A DNA stretch of 64,000 nt, taken from positions 1 through 64,000 of the forward strand of contig NZ_JAELTP010000016.1 of the NCBI RefSeq assembly GCF_016428915.1, read 5' to 3'. Each line of letters starts with the position of its first letter. Within the stretch, counting starts at the first letter, position 1. The stretch comes from Pandoraea sp. ASV26 (lineage in GTDB: Bacteria > Pseudomonadota > Gammaproteobacteria > Burkholderiales > Burkholderiaceae). Made by a program: the position numbers and the translations under genes. Below the pieces are notes generated by a model that was given only the letters and a program-made list of their open reading frames with translations, did no database searches and was not told where the DNA came from. Shown in pieces: positions 55,120 through 64,000 of this stretch.

Positions 55120-56148
55120 GTGACGCAATCGACCCCCGACCTGCACGCCGAGACCATCGACGGGCAACCCGTTCCGACGAAAGACGCCATCGCCGCCTTG
55201 CACGAGACGCTGCATCCCTACGTGCGAACGACGCCCGTGTTCACGCGCAGCGACTTTCCCACGCTCGGCAATACCCAGGTGACGTTCAAGTACGAGCTGT
55301 TGCAAGTGTCGGGCACATTCAAGGCACGCGGTGCGTTCTCGAACCTGCTCTCGCTCGACGACGCGCAGCGCAAGGCGGGCGTGACGTGCGTGTCCGCCGG
55401 CAATCACGCGGTGGCTGTCGCCTACGCCGCGCAAGCCGCAGGTATCGGCGCGAAGACCGTGATGCTCAAGACCGCCAGTCCTGCACGCTCCTCGCTGTGC
55501 CGTGAATATGGCGCGGATCTGGTACTCGCGGAGAACGTCCATGAGGCGTTCGAGGTGGTCAAGCGCGTCGAGCAGGAGGAAGGGCGTTACTTCGTTCACC
55601 CGTTCAATGGCTATCGCACGGTGCTGGGCACGGCCACGCTCGGCTACGAGTGGGCGCAGCAAGCCCCCGATCTCGACGCCGTGATCGTGCCGATCGGCGG
55701 TGGCGGACTGATCGCCGGCGTGGCGACGGCCTTCAAGCTGTTCGCGCCGCACGTCAAGGTGTACGGCGTGGAGCCGGCCGGTGCCGACGCGATGGCGCAA
55801 AGCTTTGCCGCGGGCGGTCCCGTCAAGATGGGGCCGATGACCGGCATTGCCGATAGCCTCATGGCGCCGCACACCGAACTGTACGGCTACACGCTGTGCC
55901 GCCGTCACATCGACGAACTGGTCACCGTCACCGACGACGAGATGCGTGCGGGCATGTTGACCCTGTTCCGTCAGTTGAAGCTGGCCGTGGAACCGGCATG
56001 CGCGGCCGCGACCGCCGCGCTCATGGGGCCGCTGCGAGACAAGCTCATGGGCAAGCGCGTGGGCGTGCTGCTGTGCGGCACCAATACCGACGCGGCGACG
56101 TTCAACCGCCACATCGAAGCCGCACTCGCGGCCGAAGCCAAGCGCTGA
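55120..56148 (+). CDS. PLP-dependent threonine/serine dehydratase family protein
   Basis: A 342-residue fold-type II PLP enzyme. The Lys68 Schiff base lies in SGTFKARGAF; the substrate loop CVSAGNHAVAVAYAA, the phosphate-binding GGGGLIAG and LLCGTNTDA support it. It deaminates Ser/Thr-type amino acids to keto acids. Start is GTG 55120 with GGAG eleven bases upstream; an earlier GTG frame is open to 55084. Its neighbours (OCD, isochorismatase-like) point to amino-acid catabolism. Confidence 0.88.
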   Translation: MTQSTPDLHAETIDGQPVPTKDAIAALHETLHPYVRTTPVFTRSDFPTLGNTQVTFKYELLQVSGTFKARGAFSNLLSLDDAQRKAGVTCVSAGNHAVAVAYAAQAAGIGAKTVMLKTASPARSSLCREYGADLVLAENVHEAFEVVKRVEQEEGRYFVHPFNGYRTVLGTATLGYEWAQQAPDLDAVIVPIGGGGLIAGVATAFKLFAPHVKVYGVEPAGADAMAQSFAAGGPVKMGPMTGIADSLMAPHTELYGYTLCRRHIDELVTVTDDEMRAGMLTLFRQLKLAVEPACAAATAALMGPLRDKLMGKRVGVLLCGTNTDAATFNRHIEAALAAEAKR

Positions 56149-56248
56149 GCATCATCGCGCACCGCTGACCAAGCCCCCGGACGCGACCTGACGGTCGCGT
56201 CTTCGCTTGATACCTCTGCACCGGCTCGCACGCTCACAAGGATCTCGC

Positions 56249-57301
56249 ATGTCCGCCACCGCCTCCACGACCGCCACGCCGCCCGTCCTGCTGCTCGACG
56301 CCCCGCAAATCGCCGCGCTCATGCCCGTGGCCGACGCGATCCCCGTCATGTCCGACATGTTCGGCGCGCTCGCACGCGAGCAGATTCATCTGCCATTGCG
56401 TCAGATCATCCGCCCGCCGGAAGCCCTCGGGGCAAAAGGCATGCTCGGCATGATGCCCGCGTTCCTCGGCAGCGCAGCGTCCGGCATGCCGGTCTACGGC
56501 GCGAAGGTCGGCACCTTCTTCCCCGGCAACAGCCTGCACGGCAAAGATCCGCATCAGGGCTGCGTCTTGTTGATGAGCGGGGAGACGGGCGAACTCCTCG
56601 CCGTCATGAACGCCGCAGAGATCACCGGCATTCGCACGGCCGCCGTGACCGGACTGGCGACACGCTTGCTCGCCCGCCACGACGCCACGCGTCTCACGCT
56701 GATCGGTGCGGGGCATCAAGCCCACTGGCATCTCGCAGCGCTCGCAGCGGTACGACCGCTGGATCACGTGCGCATAGCCAGCCGCTCCCTCGCCACGGCG
56801 CAGGCTTTCGTCGATAAGGAACAGCCGAACTACGGCTTTCCCCTCGAAGCCGTGGACAGCGGCAAGGGCGCCAACAGCATTGCGGCGGCTGTGCGCGACG
56901 CCGATATCGTCGTCACCGTGACCAACGCCACCGACCCGGTGCTGCACGCCAGTTGGATCGCGCCCGGCACGCACGTCAATCTCGTGGGCAGCAGCACGCC
57001 ACGTCACCGTGAAGCCGACACGACGCTCATGGCACGGGCGCAGTTATTCGTCGACCGTCGGGAGTCGACGATCAACGAGTCGGGCGACTATCTTGCGGCC
57101 GCCGCTGAAGGCCTTATCGGAGCGCAAGATCTGCTCGCAGAGCTGGGGGAACTGGTCATCCGCACGCATCCCGGACGCACCGATGCCGAAGCCGTCACCC
57201 TGTTCAAGTCGCTCGGCATGGGGGCGCAGGACGTCGCACTCGCCGCCGCGCTGTATCAGCGGGCACAAGCCGCAGACGTGGGCACCCGGGTCGCGATTTG
57301 A
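56249..57301 (+). CDS. Ornithine-cyclodeaminase/mu-crystallin family protein
   Basis: A 350-residue NAD(P)-binding protein. GAGHQAHWHLAALAAV is the Rossmann nucleotide loop, preceded by ALMNAAEITGIRTAAVTGLAT, the family's substrate-binding block. Members act as ornithine cyclodeaminase, alanine dehydrogenase or ketimine reductase. AAGGA precedes ATG 56249. Being next to a PLP dehydratase, it may work on the resulting imine or keto acid; this is inference. Confidence 0.85.
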   Translation: MSATASTTATPPVLLLDAPQIAALMPVADAIPVMSDMFGALAREQIHLPLRQIIRPPEALGAKGMLGMMPAFLGSAASGMPVYGAKVGTFFPGNSLHGKDPHQGCVLLMSGETGELLAVMNAAEITGIRTAAVTGLATRLLARHDATRLTLIGAGHQAHWHLAALAAVRPLDHVRIASRSLATAQAFVDKEQPNYGFPLEAVDSGKGANSIAAAVRDADIVVTVTNATDPVLHASWIAPGTHVNLVGSSTPRHREADTTLMARAQLFVDRRESTINESGDYLAAAAEGLIGAQDLLAELGELVIRTHPGRTDAEAVTLFKSLGMGAQDVALAAALYQRAQAADVGTRVAI

Positions 57302-57459
57302 GGGTCTGAAGACACCGGCAACCCGGGCATTCGGTCGGTTCGGCGCACGGCCCAAGTGAATGTCCGGATCCGTCCGGTTACAGTCCGCTGGTGGTCTGTC
57401 GAGACGCCGGAACGCCCCGTAAGATGAGCTCATCGTCACCCAACCTTACGGAGTCGCTC

Positions 57460-58017
57460 ATGTCGCAAAGCCAAACCTCCCGCACCGCCCTGCTCGTCAT
57501 CGACGCCCAGGAATCGTTCCGTCAGCGCCCCTACTGGCGCGAAGATGATCTCGCCACGTACTTCGACCGTCAGCAAGCCCTCGTCGATGGCGCCGTGGCG
57601 CGGGGCGTACCCGTCGTGCAGGTGTTCCACATCGCATCGGGGGCGTTCTCGCGTGACTCGGGCTTCGTACGCACGCTCGAGGAACTGCGCATCACCCCGG
57701 CATTCACGGTGGACAAGGTCAAGCACAGCGCCCTGGCCGGCTCCACGCTCGGCGCCTGGCTCGTCGAGCATGGCATCACGCGCCTGATCGTGTCGGGCAT
57801 CCGCACCGAGCAATGCTGCGAGACGACGACCCGCGCCGCGTCCGACGCCGGTTACGAGGTCGACTTCGTCACCGAAGCGACCCTCACCTTCCCGATGCAG
57901 CATCCGCGCACCGGACGTGAACTGTCGGTGGCCGAACTCAAGGAGCGCACGGAAACTGTGCTCGTCGACCGCTTCGCCCGTATCGTAACGGTTGAGGAAG
58001 CGCTCGCCGCGGTGTAA
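57460..58017 (+). CDS. Isochorismatase-like cysteine hydrolase
   Basis: A 185-residue alpha/beta hydrolase. The catalytic triad can be placed: Asp in LLVIDAQESF, Lys in VDKVKHSALAGS and Cys in SGIRTEQCCETTTRAA. The family includes nicotinamidases, N-carbamoyl and ureido hydrolases and isochorismatases. GGAG precedes ATG 57460. The cluster context favours an amide-cleaving step. Confidence 0.88.
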   Translation: MSQSQTSRTALLVIDAQESFRQRPYWREDDLATYFDRQQALVDGAVARGVPVVQVFHIASGAFSRDSGFVRTLEELRITPAFTVDKVKHSALAGSTLGAWLVEHGITRLIVSGIRTEQCCETTTRAASDAGYEVDFVTEATLTFPMQHPRTGRELSVAELKERTETVLVDRFARIVTVEEALAAV

Positions 58018-58055
58018 TGTCGCTATCCACCCGGCGCTGTCCGAATTTGTCCTGA

Positions 58056-59081
58056 ATGCCCGCTGCGATGCCACGACTTCAACCCGTCTACCTGCTGGTC
58101 ATGCCCAATACGCTGCTACTCGATGTGGCCGCGCCGGCCGAGGCGTTGCGCATCGCCAATCATCAGCAGGACGACGTGCGCTTCGTGTTGCGCTACGTGG
58201 GCACGCAGCGCTCGGTGGCAACGTCGATCGGCTTACGCCTCTCGCCGCTCGACGTGCTGCCCGACGACGTTCCTGACAACGCCTGGCTGGTCGTCACGGG
58301 GACCGTCGAGAAGCCGCTGCCGGTACAGTTGCCCGACGGCACGATGCCGGATGTCTCGGACATCCCCACGCCGGACGCCGAAGCCCGCGCGGTCGCATGG
58401 CTTCGGCAGGTGGTACGCCCCTCGCATCAACTGGCGTGCATCTGCACCGGCGCATTGCTGGCCGCTCGCGCAGGACTGCTCGACGCGCGCGCCTGCACCA
58501 CGCATCACGGTAGCTGCGACGCGTTGCGCACGCTGGCCCCCAGCGCACGCGTGGCCGACAACCGGCTCTATGTACATGATGGCAACGTGTGGACGAGTGC
58601 GGGCGTGACCACCGGGCTCGATCTGATGCTCACCCTCATCGCCAACGCGACCGGGCCGCTGTGCGCCGCCGCGGTGGCGCGGCAAATGGTCGTCTACGCG
58701 CGACGCGCAGGCGCCGACCCGCAATTGTCGCCCTGGCTCGAAGGCCGCAATCACCTGCACCCGGCACTGCATCGGCTACAAGACGCCATCGCCGCCGATC
58801 CCGCCCACGACTGGACGCTCGCGAGCATGGCGGAAATCGCCTGCGCGAGCGAACGGCACGTGACGCGACTTTTTCGCGAACACGCCGGCGTCGCCCCCAT
58901 CGACTATCTGCATCGACTGCGCATCGCGCTCGCGCGCGAGATGCTCGGCAACAGCCAGCTCGACCTGGAGCGCATCGCGGAGCGCACCGGGTTCGGTTCG
59001 AGCCGCCATCTGCGACGCGTCTGGCACAAGTTCGAAACCCTGCCGCCAAGCCGTGCCCGTCGTGTCACACACGGCGGCTGA
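58056..59081 (+). CDS. GlxA-type AraC-family transcriptional regulator
   Basis: A 341-residue regulator. A DJ-1/PfpI-like N-terminal domain (residues 10-190; ACICTGALLAARAGLLDARACTTHH carries the nucleophile-elbow Cys region) joins a C-terminal AraC helix-turn-helix pair (TLASMAEIACASERHVTRLFREHAGVAPIDYLHRLRIALAREML; IAERTGFGSSRHLRRVW). It is last in the catabolic cluster and probably controls it. Confidence 0.92.
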   Translation: MPAAMPRLQPVYLLVMPNTLLLDVAAPAEALRIANHQQDDVRFVLRYVGTQRSVATSIGLRLSPLDVLPDDVPDNAWLVVTGTVEKPLPVQLPDGTMPDVSDIPTPDAEARAVAWLRQVVRPSHQLACICTGALLAARAGLLDARACTTHHGSCDALRTLAPSARVADNRLYVHDGNVWTSAGVTTGLDLMLTLIANATGPLCAAAVARQMVVYARRAGADPQLSPWLEGRNHLHPALHRLQDAIAADPAHDWTLASMAEIACASERHVTRLFREHAGVAPIDYLHRLRIALAREMLGNSQLDLERIAERTGFGSSRHLRRVWHKFETLPPSRARRVTHGG

Positions 59082-59228
59082 GACTGCCTGAGACTGCATT
59101 TCCAGCGACGAAATGACGCGACGGGTTGACGCCCCCGCACCCGCGCTCTTCCCGGGAAACCGGCGCGGGCGCGCCGCAACCCGGTAGAATGTCGGTCGCA
59201 CGTAAAACGCACGACTTTCGACTTCAAG

Positions 59229-60119
59229 ATGGCCAACGACCTCGTCATTCTGGGCAGCGCTTCGTCCGCCGCTTCGTCCGCGACACCCACTGCGGTATTC
59301 CCGTCTCACCTGCAAGCGGCGATCGGCGCACTCGTGCCCGGCGCCAGCGTCACGCTCACCCCGGGCGCGGCGCGCATTGCCGACGTTGTCGACACGCCCG
59401 CGCTGCGTGCGGCGATGAGCGCGTTTGCCCAGCAGCACGAGGTCGATGCGGTACTCGTCGACAGCCAGCGCCGCCTTGCGGACTTCCGGCTGGTGGCCAT
59501 GGACATGGACTCGACACTCATCACCATCGAGTGCATCGACGAAATTGCCGATTACTGCGGATTGAAAGCCGAAGTCTCGGCCATCACCGAGGCCGCCATG
59601 CGCGGCGAGATCAAGGATTTCAACGAGAGCCTCACGCGACGCGTGGCGTTGCTCAAAGGGCTCGACGCGAGTGCGTTGGAGAAGGTCTTCGATGAGCGCC
59701 TGCAACTCTCGCCTGGCGCAGAAAACATGCTGCGCGGCGTGCAGTCGCTCGGCATGCGCACGCTGCTGGTGTCCGGTGGCTTCACGTTCTTCACCGAGCG
59801 GCTCAAGACACGTCTGAATCTGGATGTCACCCGCGCGAACACGCTGGAGATTGTCGACGGCAAGCTCACCGGCCGTGTGCTCGGCGAGATCGTCAACGCG
59901 CAAGTGAAGGCGCGCACCGTGACCGAAGTGGCCGCGCAGTTTGGTGCCCGTGCGGATCAGGCCATCGTCATGGGCGACGGCTCGAACGATCTGCAAATGA
60001 TGGAGATCGCGGGATTGTCGGTGGCGTTCCGCGCCAAACCGGTGGTACGCGAGAGGGCGTCTGTCGCGTTCAACTACGCCGGTCTGGACGGACTGCTGTC
60101 GCTGTTTCGCGAGGACTGA
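59229..60119 (+). CDS. serB: Phosphoserine phosphatase
   Basis: A 296-residue HAD phosphatase that completes serine biosynthesis. The nucleophile pair Asp92-x-Asp94 lies in AMDMDSTLI; SGGFTFFTERL (motif II Ser), Lys in RAKPVVRE context and GDGSNDLQMM (motif IV) complete the set. The N-terminal 80 residues are an extension of ACT-like size. It is transcribed with no overlapping neighbour. Confidence 0.95.
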   Translation: MANDLVILGSASSAASSATPTAVFPSHLQAAIGALVPGASVTLTPGAARIADVVDTPALRAAMSAFAQQHEVDAVLVDSQRRLADFRLVAMDMDSTLITIECIDEIADYCGLKAEVSAITEAAMRGEIKDFNESLTRRVALLKGLDASALEKVFDERLQLSPGAENMLRGVQSLGMRTLLVSGGFTFFTERLKTRLNLDVTRANTLEIVDGKLTGRVLGEIVNAQVKARTVTEVAAQFGARADQAIVMGDGSNDLQMMEIAGLSVAFRAKPVVRERASVAFNYAGLDGLLSLFRED

Positions 60120-60191
60120 GCGTCAGGCGGGCGCGGCGTACGGTGTCCGCTTGCCGTACGCCGCCCATCCCCCCGCCCCGGATCACAACCC

Positions 60192-61409
60192 TCAGGCGTC
60201 GAGATGCGCCTTCAGGCTCGCTTCGATATCCGCCTGCAAGTCACGCACGTCTTCCAGACCGATGTAGAAGCGCACGAGTGCGCCCTTGTGCGGCCACGGC
60301 GTCGCCGTGCGCATGGACGGCACGCGATACGGCACGACAAGGCTGTGCGCGCCGCCCCAACTGAAACCGATCTTGAACAGGCGCAGCCCTTCGATGAACG
60401 CGTCGATCTGTGCCTGCGAGTAGCGCTCGTCGAACACCACGGAGAACAGGCCGCCCGCGCCAGTGAAGTCCCGACGGAAGTACTGATACCCCGGGCAATC
60501 CTCGAAGGCCGGATGCAGTACCGCCGCAATTTCGTGACGCGTGCCCAGCCAAGTGGCCAGCGTCATCGCAGCGCGATCGTGCGCCTCGAAGCGCAGTTGC
60601 ATGTTCGGCAGACTGCGCAGCACGAGGCTGCAATCGTCAGCGGACACACCCACACCCATGCGCATGCGCGCCTGCTTCAGACGGTGGTGCACATCGTCGT
60701 CGATGGTGACGACCGAGCCCATCAGCACGTCGCTGCCGCCAGACTGGTATTTGGTGAGCGCCTGCACGGAGATATCCACACCGTGATCGAACGGACGGAA
60801 CGCGAGGCCAGCGGAATAGGTGTTGTCGATGGCGGTGAGCACACCGCGTTCGCGCGCAACGCGTGCGATAGCCGGCACGTCCTGCACTTCCATCGTGACC
60901 GAGCCCGGCGCTTCGAGCCAGATCAGCTTCGTGTTGGGTTGAATCAGTGCGCCAATGCCGTCACCGATCATCGGATCGTAGTAGCGCACCGTGACGCCGA
61001 ACGACTCGGCAAGCCAATCGCCATGCTCACGGTTCGGGCCGTAGGCATTGTCCGGAACGAGCACGTCGTCGCCGCTCTTGACGAGGCCGAAGTAGACATT
61101 GGATATCGCCGCGAGACCCGATGGAAACAGCAGGCAGTGCTTGCCGCCTTCGAGCGCCGCCAGACGCCGCATCAACTCCATCGACGTCGGCGTTGCGTGC
61201 AGGCCATAGCGCCACTGACTGTCATTCTTCCAGTCGAGCGAACGCATGGCGGCCAGATCGGGGAAAATCACCGTCGACGCCCGTGCAACAGGCACCGGCA
61301 TCGCGGCGAAACCTGCCGGCAAATGCGTGTCGGTGTGCAGAATATTGGTTTGCCAGTGCCAGCCGTTGGCTTCCGGCGTATCGAGGGGCTTGCGGTTGTC
61401 TTGCGTCAT
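60192..61409 (-). CDS. metC: Cystathionine beta-lyase (Cys/Met-metabolism PLP enzyme)
   Basis: A 405-residue fold-type I PLP enzyme. KHCLLFPSGLAAISNVYFGLVKSGDDVLVPDNAYGP and SVQALTKYQSGGSDVLMGSVV contain the PLP Lys; FKIGFSWGGAHSLVVPY and AIDNTYSAGLAFRPFDHGVD match MetC of the STR3/MetC type. It cleaves cystathionine to homocysteine, ammonia and pyruvate. The start 61409 is chosen for the typical N-terminus; the upstream frame adds 34 codons. Confidence 0.9.
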   Translation of the reverse strand: MTQDNRKPLDTPEANGWHWQTNILHTDTHLPAGFAAMPVPVARASTVIFPDLAAMRSLDWKNDSQWRYGLHATPTSMELMRRLAALEGGKHCLLFPSGLAAISNVYFGLVKSGDDVLVPDNAYGPNREHGDWLAESFGVTVRYYDPMIGDGIGALIQPNTKLIWLEAPGSVTMEVQDVPAIARVARERGVLTAIDNTYSAGLAFRPFDHGVDISVQALTKYQSGGSDVLMGSVVTIDDDVHHRLKQARMRMGVGVSADDCSLVLRSLPNMQLRFEAHDRAAMTLATWLGTRHEIAAVLHPAFEDCPGYQYFRRDFTGAGGLFSVVFDERYSQAQIDAFIEGLRLFKIGFSWGGAHSLVVPYRVPSMRTATPWPHKGALVRFYIGLEDVRDLQADIEASLKAHLDA

Positions 61410-61462
61410 CACGGCTCCGGAAATGCTCGGGCCGGCAACACCGCCGGCCCCCGGGGAGTAAC

Positions 61463-62644
61463 TTACACGCGCTCGAACACGGCGGCAATGCCCTGACCGC
61501 CGCCGATGCACATGGTCACCAGGGCATAACGGCCACCGATACGTTGCAACTCATGCAGCGCCTTGACCGTGATAAGCGCTCCGGTTGCGCCGATCGGGTG
61601 TCCCAGCGAAATACCGGAGCCGTTCGGGTTCACCTTGGCCGGATCGAAACCGAGATCGCGCGTGACGGCACACGCCTGAGCCGCAAACGCCTCGTTGGCT
61701 TCCACCACGTCGATGTCCTCGACCTTCAGACCGGCGCGCTCCAGCGCCTTGCGCGACGCCGGCACGGGGCCGATCCCCATGTAGTTCGGGTCGACGCCGG
61801 CGTGCGCATAGCTCACCAGCCGTGCCAGCGGCCTGGCGCCGCGACGCTCGGCTTCTGCGCGCTCCATCAGGATCAGGGCGGCGGCGGCGTCGTTCAGACC
61901 GGAGGCATTGCCGGCGGTCACCGTGCCATCCTTCTCGAACACCGGGCGCAGCTTCGCCATGTCTTCCATGCTCAACCCCGCACGCACGTGCTCGTCGGTC
62001 GTGAACGAGATATCGCCCTTCTTCGACTTGATCGCAACGGGCACGATCTGGTCGTTGAAGTAGCCCGCCGCCATCGCCTGTGCGGCACGTCGATGCGACT
62101 CGACCGCCAGTTGGTCCTGATCTTCGCGCGTGATACCCCACTTCTTCGCGATGTTCTCCGCCGTCACACCCATGTGGATGTTGGCAAACGGGTCGTGCAG
62201 CGCACCGAGCATCATGTCGACCAGACGCGACTCGCCCATGCGTGTGCCCCAGCGAGCGCCCGGCATCACGTACGGGGCGCGGCTCATGCTTTCTGCACCG
62301 CCGGCCATCGCCACGTCGGTATCGCCCAACAGGATGGACTGCGCGGCCGAGACCACCGCTTGCAGCCCCGAGCCGCACAGGCGGTTCACGGTCATCGCCG
62401 GCGCATGCTGGCTCACGCCGGCCTCGATGGAGGCCACGCGTGCCAGGTACATGTCCTTGGGTTCGGTGTGGATGACGTTGCCGAACACGACGTGTCCGAC
62501 GTCTTCACCGCCGACGTTCGCGCGGGCCATGGCCTCACGGGCGACGATGGCGCCAAGCTGCGTCGGCGCGAAATCCTTCAGGCTACCGCCAAAATCACCA
62601 ATGGCAGTGCGCACACCGCTGACGATCACGACCTCTCGTTGCAT
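61463..62644 (-). CDS. Acetyl-CoA C-acyltransferase (thiolase, BktB type)
   Basis: A 393-residue biosynthetic-type thiolase. The nucleophile Cys lies in MTVNRLCGSGLQAVVSAAQ; the HPIGATGA motif (His) and the C-terminal ALVTMCIGGGQGIAAVFERV with the second catalytic Cys are intact. It condenses or cleaves acyl-CoA (polyhydroxyalkanoate or ketone/fatty-acid metabolism). It is upstream of metC with 53 bases between them, so it may form an operon with it. Confidence 0.94.
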   Translation of the reverse strand: MQREVVIVSGVRTAIGDFGGSLKDFAPTQLGAIVAREAMARANVGGEDVGHVVFGNVIHTEPKDMYLARVASIEAGVSQHAPAMTVNRLCGSGLQAVVSAAQSILLGDTDVAMAGGAESMSRAPYVMPGARWGTRMGESRLVDMMLGALHDPFANIHMGVTAENIAKKWGITREDQDQLAVESHRRAAQAMAAGYFNDQIVPVAIKSKKGDISFTTDEHVRAGLSMEDMAKLRPVFEKDGTVTAGNASGLNDAAAALILMERAEAERRGARPLARLVSYAHAGVDPNYMGIGPVPASRKALERAGLKVEDIDVVEANEAFAAQACAVTRDLGFDPAKVNPNGSGISLGHPIGATGALITVKALHELQRIGGRYALVTMCIGGGQGIAAVFERV

Positions 62645-62855
62645 GTCTCTTCTCCATCCAGGTAGATATAAGTTTGCAGAGAGTATAGCGCCGCAGGGGT
62701 TACCGCGATGGCAGGCTCAGTGGAGGGAAACTTCGATGAGAGGGCTTGTGCGCGGGCGGCGGCCCTATGGTGTGCCACCCGTCGCGAGCAGAACTGCGCA
62801 GAGACCGGGGCAACGATGTGCCCCGTGAAGACCGGCGTTGGCGGGAATCGGCGGC

Positions 62856-63791
62856 TCAGCGCGCCAGTTGCTGAAGCACCTGTGCCGCGCGGGGCACGGG
62901 GGCGACCGCGCCGTATCCGGTCGTCGACAATGCGGCGCACACATTGGCATAGCGTGCGGCCGCGAACGGATCGTCGCCCAGTGCCAGACGGGCCACAAAC
63001 GCCCCGCCGAAGCAATCGCCCGCACCAGTGGCGTCAATCGCCTGCACCGGGTACGGCGCGACGATACGACGCTCCTGCGGCGTGGCGACGTAGCAACCTT
63101 CGCGGCCCAGCTTGAGTGCCACGACCTTCACACCGTAGGAGAGAAGCGTGTCGAGGATCGCGTCGCGATCTTCCAGTCCGGTGACGGCCGTCACGTCGTC
63201 CCAGCTCGGCAGGCAGACGTCGGTCAGGCTGAACGCTTCGCGCATAGTGGCGCGGGCGCGGGCCAACGGCCACAGCTTCAGACGCAAATTGGTGTCGAAC
63301 GACACTCTGCCGCCCGCCGCACGGACCTTCGACATGGCGTCGAAGGCCGCGTCGCAGGCGTTAACGCTGATCGCCAGGCTGATACCGGACAGATGCAGGA
63401 ACGACGCCCCTTCCAGCGCCTCGCGCGGCAGATCCTGCGCACGGTACCGGCTCGCCGCAGAACCCGCGCGCAGGTAATCGAAATGGTGCCCGCTCTCGTC
63501 GTGCGACACGAAATAGACGCCGGTCGGCGCCTGCGCGTCAACGCGCACGTAACGCGTGTCGACTTCCTCGTCGCGCCACAGATCGAGCAGCATCCGGCCG
63601 AACAGATCATCGCCAACCGCGCTCACGAAGCCGGTACTCACACCCTGACGACGTGCTGCGATGGCGAAGTTGGACGTGTCGCCCCCGAAGCCCTGCAAAT
63701 ACTGACGGGCGTCGTCCGGCGACTGGTTGAACTCGACCATGGCTTCCCCCATGGCGAGTACCTGCGGCATCGGCGAATGGGCTTGCGTCAT
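62856..63791 (-). CDS. PfkB-family sugar kinase (KDG-kinase-like)
   Basis: A 311-residue ribokinase-fold enzyme. FGGDTSNFAIAARRQG carries the N-terminal glycine-rich substrate block; DATGAGDCFGGAFVARLALG has the catalytic Asp and anion hole. It resembles 2-dehydro-3-deoxygluconokinase. The start overlaps the rimO stop as TGATG, so it is translated right after it. Confidence 0.88.
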   Translation of the reverse strand: MTQAHSPMPQVLAMGEAMVEFNQSPDDARQYLQGFGGDTSNFAIAARRQGVSTGFVSAVGDDLFGRMLLDLWRDEEVDTRYVRVDAQAPTGVYFVSHDESGHHFDYLRAGSAASRYRAQDLPREALEGASFLHLSGISLAISVNACDAAFDAMSKVRAAGGRVSFDTNLRLKLWPLARARATMREAFSLTDVCLPSWDDVTAVTGLEDRDAILDTLLSYGVKVVALKLGREGCYVATPQERRIVAPYPVQAIDATGAGDCFGGAFVARLALGDDPFAAARYANVCAALSTTGYGAVAPVPRAAQVLQQLAR

Positions 63792-64000
63792 CAGACCACC
63801 TCGCCCCACAGGTCGTGACCGTCGGCGCCCGTGACCGTCACGTTCACGAACTCGCCGACCTTCAGACGCTTGGCCGCCTTCGGCGTCGGTTCGATGTACA
63901 CGAGGCCGTCGATTTCGGGGGCATCCGCTGCCGAGCGGGCGACGCCGCCATCCTGATTGATCTCGTCGACGATGACCTGAATCGTGGTGCCGACCTTGCG
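63791..64000 (-). CDS. rimO: Ribosomal protein S12 methylthiotransferase RimO, C-terminal end
   Basis: The last 69 codons are inside the window. [29 protein letters not shown] and [20 protein letters not shown] make up the TRAM domain and ending of RimO, a radical-SAM enzyme that methylthiolates ribosomal protein S12. The radical-SAM part is outside. The stop overlaps the kinase start. Confidence 0.85.
   Translation of the reverse strand, partial: RKVGTTIQVIVDEINQDGGVARSAADAPEIDGLVYIEPTPKAAKRLKVGEFVNVTVTGADGHDLWGEVV

Noticed and set aside
61121-62665. 514-codon plus-strand frame
   Set aside because: Covers the thiolase and metC start in reverse; no motif.

Overview
The window is a piece of a high-GC betaproteobacterial chromosome. 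Gene content and codon style (RcnB-like and HPP-CBS proteins, OmpR/EnvZ, AhpC/AhpD, ispD-ispF beside mfd, DUF1501/DUF1800, BktB-type thiolase) point to Burkholderiaceae, probably a Pandoraea-like organism. The genus is an inference from gene style, not from a search.

Left chromosomal arm (1-15.4 kb): an RcnB-family fragment, an HPP-CBS membrane protein, a six-segment membrane protein, a ParD-like regulator overlapping map, a GT87-type mannosyltransferase, DUF2946 plus a TonB-dependent receptor, a cold-shock gene with a long leader and three small ORFs, a fasciclin protein, a cytochrome c, then a porin / arylsulfatase / formylglycine-generating-enzyme cluster that looks like an organosulfate-scavenging unit.

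Accessory island (15.42-38.24 kb): a 22.7 kb element inserted in the 3' end of tRNA-Leu(TAG). Direct repeats of 82 bp (79 identical, 58 of them contiguous) mark attL and attR, and a tyrosine integrase lies next to the intact tRNA. Its centre (about 22.6-31.2 kb) is a filamentous-phage (inovirus) module: a C4-like antisense RNA, a divergent repressor with an operator-like palindrome, an ssDNA-binding protein, several small genes, a major coat protein, a 28-residue minor coat candidate, a pIII-like adhesin, pVI, Zot/pI, a pIV secretin, a HUH replication initiator and an AlpA/excisionase-like protein. Cargo of defence type flanks it: a GNAT-PIN-GNAT-PUA fusion with an ASCH partner, a repeat/transmembrane/SH3b protein, a C-terminal HEPN RNase-like protein with a divergent, promoter- and terminator-equipped small RNA, a DUF3800 protein, and a two-gene operon (PLD-like protein broken at an 11-C tract, then a 734-codon helical protein).

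Right chromosomal arm (38.2-64 kb): a squalene/phytoene-synthase-like protein with a lost metal motif, a DUF1501/DUF1800 secreted pair, OmpR/EnvZ, ahpC-ahpD with a well-formed OxyR site and leader hairpin, ispD-ispF, mfd, argE, an amino-acid catabolic cluster (MHS transporter, PLP dehydratase, OCD/mu-crystallin, isochorismatase-type hydrolase, GlxA regulator), serB, metC-like, thiolase, a PfkB sugar kinase, and the C-terminal end of rimO.

The most promising undescribed systems are the HEPN protein with its divergent RNA (20.63-22.35 kb), the PIN/GNAT/ASCH pair (16.1-18.8 kb), and the possibly phase-variable PLD operon (32.9-36.7 kb).
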